A DNA stretch of 64,000 bases from Fasciolopsis buskii (lineage: Eukaryota > Platyhelminthes > Trematoda > Plagiorchiida > Fasciolidae). Below, piece by piece: positions 35,901 through 48,550 of the stretch; within the stretch, counting starts at the first letter, position 1; the number at the start of each line of letters is the position of its first letter. A program made the position numbers and the translations under genes. The notes beneath the pieces are model-generated. The model had not been told where the DNA came from and searched no databases. It worked only from the letters and a program-made list of their open reading frames with translations. The stretch lies in the NCBI GenBank assembly GCA_008360955.1, contig LUCM01000114.1, positions 117,152-181,151 of the forward strand. Reading direction: 5' to 3'.

Positions 35901-38900
35901 TTTGGCGCTTGTGTTGGAGCACATGAACGGAAAAATGCATGCAGACAAACACTGCACTACTCGCATGTTCGACTAGGAAGAGATCAATTTGGTAGCGGAG
36001 CTCACAAAAGAGATGTCGGCTGTTCCGTGCATGAGGTCAACAGACGCTTGACTCAGTCGAACTTGAGGATATCCGTACAAAGAATCTGAGTGAACGAAGA
36101 AAGCGATGGCTGTGCTTTGGTAATAGTCAAACTACATTTGGTGAACGTGTTTGTAGGTCAATGCGTGTGCTTGTGTGCACATGCGAAACTCCTCGTCACG
36201 GAACCGGATGATAACAACATTGTCGTTAAATTCAGACCAACGTTTGCGTACCGAACTCATACACCGCAGTATAGGTGAACTAGGCGTATTCATCATTTTA
36301 TGACAGTTGTAGCAAATTAAATGTTCACAGTGAGAACATTTTGCGCGGTACCTAGGAAGGAACTAGTAGACCTTAGTTCTATATCAGTACACCGTCCTAT
36401 TTCTATCAATTTTAACACTTTTCATCGCACTGATCTTCCTCAGAGCACTGTTGCATGGGTATATCCAGTCATCTTAACCTGAAGGTCGAACGGTCTATCA
36501 GCCAACTAGTAAGAATACTCGCAGAATGCTTCTCGAAGAGACCGCACCACTAAGTGTGAAATGTTTGGTAATTATTTAGCCTAAGTACGTTCTATCGAAT
36601 AGCAAGACGGACTGTGATTTATGGAGCAAACGCAAAGCGTATCCATACCTGAAGAAAACAATTAGGAAACTTTCCTTACATGAACTCATTGAGGATGACC
36701 AGGTAGAAGACGGATTTGGTGAAAAACCAAATGTAGATTTCTTTCAAAAATTTTAGTTAGAAATTTCCCCACTGTCATTGTAAGGAAGAATGAAGAAATA
36801 TACGTAGAATTATTTGGGATTTGTGAAACTGTCCTATAATAAGGTGCAGATGATTTTCAAAGTAAACTTTCACATCGAGAAACAATAAACAGTGACCAAA
36901 CGGGCATATTCAAAACCGCGTTAAACAGTTTTACGGGTGCATGAAACCGGGCCTCTTTCTCACAGTTGTGAACCTTTTAAAAACACTCCTTGTCTGAAAA
37001 TCTAACCATAGCAATCCGCGCTGTTTACTCACGGTTCACAAGTAAGTACAAACACAGTGCTAAAGGAAGAGAGAATTAATGACAAATAAGCATTCACTGG
37101 CTAACGTTTGTCGTGTACTCGTTGAATTGCGACAAAACAACGAGATACAGCTTGCTTAGGTAGTCAATGGCTTATTGCTAATTTCCCAATGCCTAATCTG
37201 GGCAAATGACTTAAAAGCACCCCGTGTGGCTGCATAATTTGTTAGTCAATTGTAATACGATTTGCAGGTATACGTAAACATAACTCCAGCTACCAAAGAA
37301 AATGCGCGCAAGAAAGGAAGGTAACATTTGTGAACTGTTTAGTCACGAAAACGATTTTGTCAGACGATGCTTCGTACACTCTGATTCTTCAGTCTGCAGT
37401 CCGTCAGGTGGTAAGATAACGCACAGAACCTCAACCTTTACCTAACAAACGTAAGTACGGATTAGCAAAATTGAGAAAAATAACTTTTCACCGTCTCCAG
37501 ATTAGAGAAAGCGTTTAGGTAATCCACTTATGAAAACACCTGGGAATAAAAGAGATCACAAAATTGGTTACGGTCCAGTGAGACTTTGTGGGCTTTTTAG
37601 AAGAGCAACCTGTGTACTATTTACAAGGCAGGCGTTGCAACCCATAAAATTAACCAAGAATCTGCATTTCGCATTTCATTCTAGCTTACTTGTTTCTTGT
37701 TGTTTAGCTCACAAGGACCTTATAAGCTGGCGACCGGGACCAAACGAATAGAGAGCCAAGTTAATGCATAAAACAATCTATTTGGGTTATCGGGTGGAAT
37801 GATTTCGCGAAACGTGATTCATCGCTTATTCGATATAAAAAGTGATAGATTTTCCCTTGGGAATATCGTTGGTGGGTTACAAAATTATCCAACGAATCGG
37901 TATTGCTGGTAACCTAAATAACTTGCAGCTGTCAGCTTTCATACTGTCAATAGAAAGCGTTAGGGTATCGGTAAAACAACTGTCTGAACCAAGGGAAAAC
38001 GAAGATTTTTTCATCTTTTAACTGTGCACACAAGGAAACCTTATCCAACTTCAAGTGTAATGCTAGTCCGGAATTGATGACTAGAAAATCCATTGTGGTG
38101 AAATGACAAGCTAAGAATAACTTAAAATTACTAGATCACGTACATTCACCCTGGTTGGACATTTAATACCGATCGTTTCCAGGCTAGAATGCGACAACAA
38201 TTATCATCTGCAGAAGTTACAGTAAACATTTTGCAGTGCGTTTAAAATCAGTTCTGTATTCTAATGGGAATCCCAAATACCAACATTGATTTCAAGGGTC
38301 TGATCACCATAGCATTCAGCTACTGCCTGGTGTAAATAAATGTTATTTCGCATGTCTCGAGAGGAGTTGTGGTGCATGACGCACAAAGTGACACCGGCCA
38401 TGTTGGCCCAAGAGTTGAATAACTTAGTCATATGAATAAGTGATTTTGCATATATTCTAGCACGAGTAAAGATGATAATAAGGACAAAAGAACTAATTAG
38501 AGTGTAATGGACAACAGATGGCATCCAAAGGCAGGGACGGACTCAGCCAGAAGAAGTCTAACAAACAGAGAACTGCCTGCAAATTAAGATTTTCGGCAAC
38601 CTAAAGGTTGTAGGCAGGAATCGCCAAAATGACACGTCTAATTAACAAGTGGATTTGATTCCTCTTCGAGATGGCCCGGAACACAGAGCCAATTCCTAAG
38701 GTAGAAATATTGTACAGCTATTTGATCCCCTTTAGGAATCACCAGAAGTTTCTGTCCACAGCGCCCAAGCAAAACTCGTATCTGGGAGGTAAATCGAGCA
38801 GTGTGGCTGAAAATTGGGCACTTCCGTTGCTCAAATGGTCTTCCGACATTAGCATTGCGTACAGTACAGTCCTCACTAGTAACTGAATTCTTTAGTCAAC

Positions 38901-40708
38901 AATCGGTTACTACGTGATATAGCAATTACGGTCAGTAGGAGATTTACTCAACCCTCGGATTCTAAATAGAAACCGTCAATCGTCACTATGAAATTCAAAC
39001 TTCAAATTGTTTCAGTCCACCACGGGTTCGGGTTGAAGTGGGAGCTCAACAGAATTGTACCTAATAATTTCTGACAAAATGAAACAGATACCCGCAATTT
39101 CCGTAATATTCGTCACTGACCTAGACAGTAGCAATGTGTGCTAACTCATGTCAAAATACCTTGTCAGTCGTGAATCAATGAGATTCAGTTAAACTGCCGA
39201 CAGTAGATTCAAGTCAATGAGGGTTAACTCACCTAGCCCAAATTACAAACAAATGAACTAGCATGCCTAGACGAAAAAACAGCAATCTACACTGCAGAAG
39301 TGCCAGGAATTTGTTAAAATATGATGACAATTGGAAGCAGCATCGGTCAGATAAACAGCTTCACAAATGTAGGTTAACAAACAAATCAGATCATCTAAAT
39401 GATCCTTTTAAAAACGTATCAAGACAGAAATAACTGGAGCAATACACAAGTGTCTGTATCACACTCCTGATTTGTCTTGGGGCTGATCGCCAACTTTTTT
39501 GAAATGGGACAAACGGTCGACCTTTTGTTTGGAAAGCATTAGACATGGTCAGAATTCACCACAAACACCGATAGTTCCCTTAAGTAAAACCGTTTTCTTT
39601 TCTCTCTGGGAACATCTTATGTTAATCTACCAAGGGATGGTGATAGATTTGTCTTCTGATTCGATCGCAAAAACAATTTTAATCTAATAGCCATATATAT
39701 CGGGCACTAAAATAATAGCAATATGTTTTCAGCAATTCACAATATTTTACTACTTTTATATTTCCAATAAAAAATACCGAGTTCTTCAGCGGGAAGACTA
39801 TAGGAGGGCGAATTGGAGAGAAAGTAAATCTCTGCTCTCATATACATTTTTTCAGTAATCTTTAGAAAAGCGCTGCGTTTCAAAATAGTAATAATTCAAA
39901 AGTGGAATTCCCCCACTAGTCCTGAAATTGTTAGTAATTTTAGCGGGAAAAGAAATACCGCACAACTTGTAGATCTCACAGAATACAAGGAAGAAATACG
40001 ATAGGTGGTAAAATGTTTAAAAAGCCTATTTTGTTTCTAATTTGAACGGGAAAATGGGCTGGTGATAATTCAGTATCTTGTTAAGTGAACTGCAGACATC
40101 GATTATTCCCAAAGCGGTATGTTCAGTGGAACACGGAGTTGGGAATCTTGTCTTTTGAAAGCAGTCATTTATGCTGATATTTATGGAGCTTAACGGCCTA
40201 CTTCTTCTGGCTTTGTGTGCTTTTGCTCTTCGGCTTGAGAATCCAAAACTTCCGTTTTAGTTTCTCAATCACTTAAAAGATTTTCTAGCTTAGCTGATTT
40301 GGGGTTGTTGCCGTTAAGATATGAACCCTAAATACCTGATTAAGTCATGTCACCACTGTCCTCAGCTTTCGACCATGCCACTGGTTCTACCAAATGAATA
40401 AAAATGGCGTAACCACAAGTGCGCTGGGGGCAGCACTATTTATGAAAAAGAATGGATATTTCTACTGACGCATTGTTACCCAATATTTTGCTTCCGTTGT
40501 TTGGGCATCTTGCAGCGTGTGGTCATCTTGCTAATTTCACATCACGCTACCAACAAATAACCGGTCATAATAATTTTGATTTATTCTTTCATATTTCGTG
40601 CATCCTGAGGGAACATTATCAATTGAAAATAGTAGGGAAAATTTCTCGTAACTAAATGAATGAATACTTAGCTACCCCAAACTCACAGGAACTCTACTTT
40701 AACAATGT
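35901..40708. other. unassigned
   Basis: Scattered short ORFs only. No splice-supported exon, RNA gene or transposon motif was recognised. Confidence 0.3.
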
Positions 40709-41624
40709 TTATTGCGAAAAAATCCCCATACTATTTGGCAAGTCAGGATCAATCCAGAATAGCTCGCCTATCGGAAAGGTACTATTTAGCCTCGGCTTGG
40801 GACGCCGACGCTTGGACGCAAAAGAACGCGATTTGGATTTGCCGTTGTTCACAAAATCCACAAAAATCTCCAACGAACTTTGAAGTTCAAATTCAGTCAA
40901 ATATGAAACTATTCTTTTCAGCTCAACAAACTTAGCATATAAGAACTAATGGATTAATTAGTGTACTTTAACCCTTTCATACACTCGGTTTTTCTGAAAC
41001 TATCAAGGATTACTACTAACTGTTCACTTTTGGTCCATATTATTAGATTCAGCATTTACCAGACTGCTTAACTTTAAAGCTACACTAGAAGTGGCGTATT
41101 GTCGGTGAGCTGAAGTCCAGCCACGTTTGTTCTCACTCACAATTATGGATCACTGCCACCGATTTACAGCTCTAAAATTTTGTCCTGTGCCACAGAAGAA
41201 CGGCATGAAATAGGCGACCTCATTTTAATTTATAACCTGCAGGTTTTTACCATTCAGTAAATTTATCTGCTGAAACATTCGACGATAATCGCTTCAAGCT
41301 AATTAGAAATGACAAATTTAAGGGCATTAGTCTTCACCAGCAATATTGATAGAACCGGTCTATGAAATGCAGTGTAGAAATATTAGGCCGTTCTGATCAG
41401 CTTCAGTCTATCGTCGATTAAAGGCATATGGAACCGTAAACCAACGGAAAAGAAATTCGACAACCAGGAAAACATTCCTCCAAAAGTGTGACCAAGCTCA
41501 AAGTGCTTGTTTTCGCGCTACCGATGTCCGGTAGATTTTCAACGCACATGAAAGATATCACTCGGATCAACGGACTGGTATTAGCCGATGGAATATTTAA
41601 AAGTTTGTTAGAAGAAAACACTCG
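40709..41624 (-). CDS. putative two-exon 3' end of a gene, unknown product
   Basis: The exon 41624-41442 follows a strong acceptor (CATTTTCTGATTGTTGCAG). It is open for 61 codons and contains SLVTLLEECFPGCRISFPL before a weak donor (TTG/GTTTAC). After a 511-bp intron, a fair acceptor (TTATATGCTAAG) opens 40930-40709 in the same phase 0. It has 73 codons, including IVSYLTEFELQSSLEIFVDF and a basic patch SKRRRPKPR, and ends in TAA. If unspliced, the first exon would itself end at a TAA at 41418. I do not recognise a domain. Together the two would give the last 134 residues of a larger protein. Confidence 0.25.
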
Positions 41625-44600
41625 CTGCAACAATCAGAAAATGGCCAAAAAAATCTGCAATCTTGAACGCCTGTATTCAAAAACACAGCTTATTTCCAAA
41701 GAATCAGTAAAATGTTTCTGTCTCTTTGTCGTATCACGAAAAGCACACCGGGGAGTATCCAGTTTTTCAATGAATTCTGCACCGGTAATCATAATTCACA
41801 CGGTTAATATAACTCGATTAACTCATTAGACAATAAAATGGCTGAATCATGGCCGCAAAAATAAAGATATGAGAATGGTGATGGACAAACCGCTTTTTTA
41901 TCTATATTACTTGTAGGAGGACTTAGAAAACTCATCAGACACGTTTGCTTTCCAAAGCAAGAAACAGACAAACACAAAATTTTTTTACAGGTGACAAATG
42001 TTAACATTGTTAGTTGAAGCGGTAGTATGTGAGTTGATCTGTTGTTCAGATGGCCAAAAAAGTGTGGCTTCCATTCACAGATAATAATTAAGCAAATCAC
42101 AAGTTACGAATATCTACATATCGACCTTATGACGCTGTTCCAAAATTTCTCTCCAAAAACTACTTTGTGGGAATACTAATCTAATTTAAGATTTCATAGA
42201 GCCATATACCTTAATTAGGTTATTCGACTGTAGAAAACCGCTTTGTTTTTCTTTTCATTGTGCTGTTCAACATACTTTGATCAATAAAGGTTGCAAGAGC
42301 GCGGGATACGTGTCATTGGTCCCCGTTGCACCGTGAAAGCGGCTACTCGTAAAGATTACTGTTTCATTTGACTGTCGTACCAAACATCTAAAGATTCGAA
42401 AAAAATTACATTCAAATTGGTGAGACCGTTTTTACAAATTTCATGGGTTTTACTCAAACACAAAGGCATCTAAAGATCTACAAGAAGAAAAACAGTCTAA
42501 ATCTCAAATACGCATTGTTTATTCAATATTGAAAGGCCACTAGACGTTTTATTATTAGCACCGCCGGGATTTTAACCAAAGCCCCATAATTACAAAAAAA
42601 TATCACTAATAGAAAACACTGAAGAGAAAGTCACTAAACTTTTCACGTGATGCTTTATTCATTCCACTGCACTTGCAAAGTATTTTTTCAATTTTGGAAA
42701 CGTTTTCTTGATAATTGATTTTCAAAATTCCACCACGGTCTACCATTAAAATCCGATGCTAAAAATCTTGTCGGCAGCTCATGGTCCGAAAGATATTCAA
42801 ATCTTGATGCGCCTTACTGTTTCACCTGATGAGTTTTACTTCACTATTCCAATGCAAAAGTACTGATCGGGCATTTTGGGGAAGGTCCATCCAAACGTAT
42901 ATATAAAAATGATTTAAAAATGAATAATAATCTTTCGTGAGCAAATCAAATATTCAGTTTGTAAACCGATTCAATTAATTAACATCAAGCAACGTTTGAT
43001 GTAAGTCTTGATATCAAATTTTCAAGATATTCCAGAAGTGTAAACTGACAGTTATATTTGAGGGAGATTTAGTCTGACATCTAATTTGCTCTGACTACCT
43101 GATTCTAGGTGCACACGATAGCCAATACCACATGTATGCCAAAAACGTCCATTCCTACGGATAACAGAGTTCCGGTTAGATTGAGGTGTACTATTAATGA
43201 CGATATTCTATCATTCTAATAGAAAAGACAGTTATTTAGTTTAATCAGATAAATATCAACTTATCATTTTATGAATGATACAAATGACTAGGAAGTATTG
43301 TTCTTAGTGGGCCAGAATGTTGGCCAATTGCGAATACATTTGCCCGTATAATGCAAATGAAAGCTAAACAAGAACCTTTGCTTTATATACCAGTGTGACA
43401 AAAGTGTAAACTATATACATTGTCTAATTGTTTCATTGTGCGAAGGTATTTCAGTAGCCTTAAATTGGCTTACTCCAAAAATATGGCTGCGGTGCGGGAT
43501 AGGAGTGCATCTAAAAGAGAAACTTACGTAACCAATTGGAATTCCTTGGAGGTGAAGACTAAGCTTCACAAAATAAGCAGATGGACGACAAAACGTTTAC
43601 TTCCGCTTTTTGTCAAACCAACCAAAAACTAGCATGTACTCTGAGATGGTATGTTTAATTCAAATAAATTTGCAAATCACTGCCTATCAACGTAAACGGT
43701 CTTCATGAGCAGAACCAGGAACTAAATAGTACCTCCGACAAAAAACCTTTGGTCCACGATTGACTTTCAACTCCTTAGTTCTAACGAACTAATGTGAACT
43801 TGAATGGGCATCTTACAAGTAGTTAATCCCTTATAATATTTTAATGACTAAAAGCAATAGAATACAAAAAGCTAACTGAGATGCCTATTTTAATTTACTC
43901 AGCAAAAAATACGTAGCTTCCTAAAGTAAACTACAGGGTTTTACACCAAAAGAGTCCATTCTCTACAGTGGACAAATAAACTATTTTTATTTTGTGCTCA
44001 CGATGCTGACAGAGCAACAACTCATGTCAAACAAGGTGATAATTTTCTACACGAAACTAAATAAAATAAGCAAAATTTGGACAGAGGTTAGTTTCTCATT
44101 TTCACAAACATTAGGTATTTTAACGTGTTCTCAATAGGAAATATGTTGCTAAGCAAAAGCTGGGACATAAAAAATATAAATAACAAAATTCGGAATAAAA
44201 ATTAATTAATTTCAGACGTTTCGCATAATAAGCAAGCACTTAACAATTGACAGTCAGAGGAACTGGTGACTTTCTATAAAAGAGAACAAAGCTAGACTCT
44301 TTCAAAAGACACTTTGGACTGTGCAATTTTTAATCGAGAAAAGCGGTCAGTAAAACTAATTTTAAAACCTCTACCTGGGACGAAGTTATCAATAACCATA
44401 ACCTCCAAAATATTCTATTTTATCAGATCCCCTTAGGAATGTGTTCCATTTTGCTTCTTGAAACACGTCTGACTGAACAGTTTTGCTGTGCAATAATCCT
44501 ATGTGATGAGCGAATGCTTTTTTCTAAATTCATTCTCCACCGCTTTTTACCATTTAATAACATTTTACAAATAAAATTAAATGTTAAGAATGCCATAATA

Positions 44601-47600
44601 AGTTGCGCTATTTCAGAGGTTGCACAAAAGTTGGTTGACTAAAGGGGCGTATCATTTTGGTAATATTTCTGCTGGAATAATTGATATTACTACTGTTTAA
44701 GAGGTACCATTTCTATCAATTATTCAGAATAATCTTAAATACGCCTGGTACCGTTCAAAAGTGACGTATACCGTGAGTTTGAAGCTGTGACATATAACTA
44801 AACTAGCTAAGTTACCGCTCTCATCAGGACAAAAACAGATACTTACACTATACATCCTAACTTCTACTATTGTTTGTGTACCACATTTTTCCTTGACGAA
44901 GAAAACTGGTCAAAACAGAAGGCATCAAACAAAGGTTATAAGTTCCTTTGTAGTTTCTGACGGGATGTTAAAGGATGAGATTTATTCAAGATGCCTTCAC
45001 GTTAACAAAATCAGTGTTAGAAAGCTGCTAATGTTTTTGACCGCTGCAGTACACACAATGTTAGAAGGGGACTATTTCAGGAGCTCCAAGAAACATGATT
45101 AACCCTGCGGGAGCAAACCAATTACGTCTTAGTTGAGCAGTAGAAGGCAAAGTAATTCGCAGTAATTGCCTGACTATGCAATTTCAATACAATTCGAACT
45201 GAAATACGGCATTCATATAAAACCACAAGCGATTTACCCTAACTTCTGAATAAAGGCTTGTAGTAGAATCACACTGGAATCATAAGGAGTGTGCACCGAA
45301 AATCTAACAGAAAATTTCAGGATGCGTACACTTAACAAATGGCAATAACCGTAAAACAACTCGGATGATTCTGGAAGAATTCTGCTCTCTCCTTCATACG
45401 GGAAAATGCTTAAAATTAAAACCAAAAGTCTGGGACTATTCTGCATGGGTAATTTAGTTATTTATCCGTGACAAATATCAAAAGTAGACGGTAAACAAAA
45501 TAATATTTATTATTTATATTAGAAATCATCTTTAACTTGAGATATTTTGACACAGTGTTAAAAAAATCACTTGGGCCTCCATAGGCTTATCATAAAATAT
45601 TGCCAAAAGACAGTGCGCCGCAAGTCTTCTAGGAAGATCACGATAGTGGAATAAATTTCACACTGAAAGTTCTGTGCATTCTTAGTAAGGAGAAGTAAAA
45701 TGTCCTTTCAGTTGCGAAAATCGTCCAATAAACGGTTTAACTGTTTTTTGTGTAATTACCATTAAATGAATTTCTAGTAAAAAAGTCACTACGGATATTA
45801 CTGCCCACGATAATGGACTTTTTATTGTTGACAAATACATATAACCTTTAATGGACTTCGAAAAGAAAACCATGAAATATGTTCGTTGTAGTCAAATGCG
45901 TTTATGCCATCTGATAATCAAATAAGTCAGAAAAGCAAACCCAATCATAATTCAGCAATAAAAGTATTTCTTGTAACTTGCGTAATGTCACTAGTAGTGA
46001 AGAAGAAATCCCTTTTTCCGCGAGAATCGGAGAGTTTCTGTTAAGTCTTTTTCAGACGTTACTCAGAAAATTTAATGAACAGGACATATTTTAAGGCTTA
46101 TTGTGAATGAACTGAATCAGCATGACCAGCCTTGTTGTGGAGGCTGGAAATATCTTTGTTATTACTAATACTACTAATAAGCAACAACTTTGCTTTTACT
46201 CGAAGATGTTCAAATATCATGACATTCATAGGGGAATGATCAGTAGAAGCCGTTGGAGAAAAGGCTGTGTTAAATCGTCATCACACAAAATTTGTCTTAG
46301 AGTATTTTGCAGTATTTTAGAAATAACAACTGGAGATTGCAAAATATGACAACGAAATACACATTTAATCTCCTATTACGTATTAGCAAATAAATAAAAC
46401 TAAATCTAAAGTTGATGGTGGTACTGTCCAAAAAGAAGTATTCGGCACATTTAGAAAACCGCAATGATAACCGGTAAATAATGCTGAAGCAGAGAAAGTA
46501 TTGCGAAACCAAAAACACTGGCAGAGGGCAAGTATACTTTCTGATAGGAAGTCACGAACCATCAAAATATTTCCTGATATGGATTGCCGTAGTTTAGAGT
46601 GAAATTTCAGTTCCTTCTGCTTATTAACTCCTGAGAAACAGTGTTTTGCCTTCTGACTATTCGTTAAAAGACGTTATTATCAGGTGCCTCCATGATTAAT
46701 AAAAACCGACAGTACATTTCTCATCCACTGATACAGTACTGCACGTTAGGTTCTGATATTCAGCAAAGTAAACCAACCCACGAGTAATCATTTTCTATCA
46801 ACTACTTGATCTCGGCAACTTGTTGGACGAACGTCGGCCCTTCTCAAGCAACCAAAAAGCAATTTTCCCTGTCTGCATGAATAGACTGAGAATAAATTTT
46901 TTGTTTGGATCACAATGCAAAGAGGATTTCAAACAAAGCTTTCCTGCATCAAATGAATTTACATACCAATTACATACAATCAAGTTCAATTGGCAGATCG
47001 TTCGCCGTATAGGTCCTAACCGTAAAAATGTCGTCTTTGCATTTGACGCAACATTATTCTTGTTCGTAAAACATTCGGATCATTACAGAAACATATCGGG
47101 AAACACATAGGCACAAAACGGCTGTCACCACCTTTACCAGTAACCCCTAAAAGTTGGTACCCATTTTAAGTAAACCACAAATGAAATGAAATCTGGATGT
47201 AAATACGGTCCTCCAGTCCAAAAATCTCAACTCAAAAACTGCAAATTTGAAAGAATTAATCCACCGGTCACCATCAGCATAATAAAAGAATAGCTTAATT
47301 CCTTATCCCGTTGGTTATGCTTTTGGTACCACAACATATCACACTGGATTCCACTAAATGGTACTTTGGTTTTCATTGCAAAATAAATGAGAACTAAATG
47401 TGTTTTCTTTTCGACTAATAAGTGATATTTTGTTACCGCGAGGCTTTTACGGTAGTGAAACCAACGTAAAATAGTATAAATGGTAAGCAAACTCTTCAGA
47501 AGATTCACGATGCACAAAACAAAAAACAAACTTTAAAAGCTAAGTGGAATTTTTCAATTTTTATTACATTTGTTTACATAATTGACGGTTCATGCGGACA

Positions 47601-48411
47601 AAGCACATGAAACCAATACTTACCTGTCTAAATATTTCGCCATTTGTTTCTCCATAATGTTCCATTTTGTATCCTCACTTTGAAATGAAAACTAGCAGAC
47701 TCGAGGAGGAACGTGAATTTCATTCGATTTCACATTCGAATTCGTGCTGTTTTTTTCCTGATTGAAAATGATATAATAAAACAACGTTGCATCATCTAGC
47801 ACTGGTCAGGCAAATAACAGTATTTCTGAGCCATGCGGATATTATTGTTAGTCTCCCGCTACTATTAATTCACTTGTCTGCTTTTATTACTCATTTTATT
47901 CTTTAAGGCCCGGTAGTTCTAGGGAAGGTTGGATATACGCCGCATCAGCACACACCTCAGGTTCACTGAAATGTAATTCTGCAATCTTTTTCTATAATGC
48001 CAGAAACAGATGAGCCAATTATGGCAAATTCGGCTTTATGATTTCAAGCCCCATTTTTCTGCTTTCTAGTTATTTTCCGGAAACGCAAGTTCTATTTCTC
48101 ATTTGGCAGAGATTAGTGTCTGTTTTCCAATAACTGTTTTTGTCGTTTAGCATACCAATGCTGAAGTATTAACCAGGCTGGTTCAAAACCGCAACGCTCT
48201 TTTGTTATCCATTGGAAAAGCAGTAAACGGCATATTTTGCATCCTACCTATATAAACAAGAATTCCAAAGCCTTCATCGTACTTAGAATACCTGCAGAGA
48301 AGTACTCTATTGATAGAGGTCAATCGCTTTGAGCTAGCGGCTAGTGACCGTGCGAATCACTGACGGATAGGTGCAACGTAATCATGCAGTGAAGTTCAGC
48401 AAACCGTTCAG
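41625..48411. other. AT-rich, apparently non-coding stretch
   Basis: Visibly richer in A and T than the sequence after 48.4 kb, with many poly-A and poly-T runs. ORFs such as 46820-47110 (plus) and 47227-47529 (minus) lack splice support and motifs. It looks like intron or intergenic DNA with no recent transposon insertion that I can detect. Confidence 0.45.
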
Positions 48412-48550
48412 AGCCTGCCTGGTAGCCTAATGGCTAAGGCGTTCAACCCAGAATCGTTCGCACCGGGTTTGCATGCCAGTTCGAGTGCGGTGGATTTGCA
48501 CCGATGATAATTTCTAACAAGGAAAAAACATCTGTACAGTGCTTCCAGGG
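48412..48550 (+). repeat. tRNA-derived SINE with hammerhead-like tail
   Basis: TAGCCTAATGGC (48423-48434) is a good A box and AGTTCGAGTGC (48478-48488) a good B box, about 55 bases apart. This is a Pol III promoter layout. Directly downstream, CCGATGA (48501-48507) differs by one base from the hammerhead CUGAUGA box. GAAA follows at 48522-48525. A GTA triplet (48534-48536) stands at the cleavage position, and CAGTGCTTCCAGG (48537-48549) matches the arm after cleavage in schistosome-type repeats as I recall them. Stem II is no longer complementary and stem I is shortened, so self-cleavage is doubtful. Confidence 0.55.
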
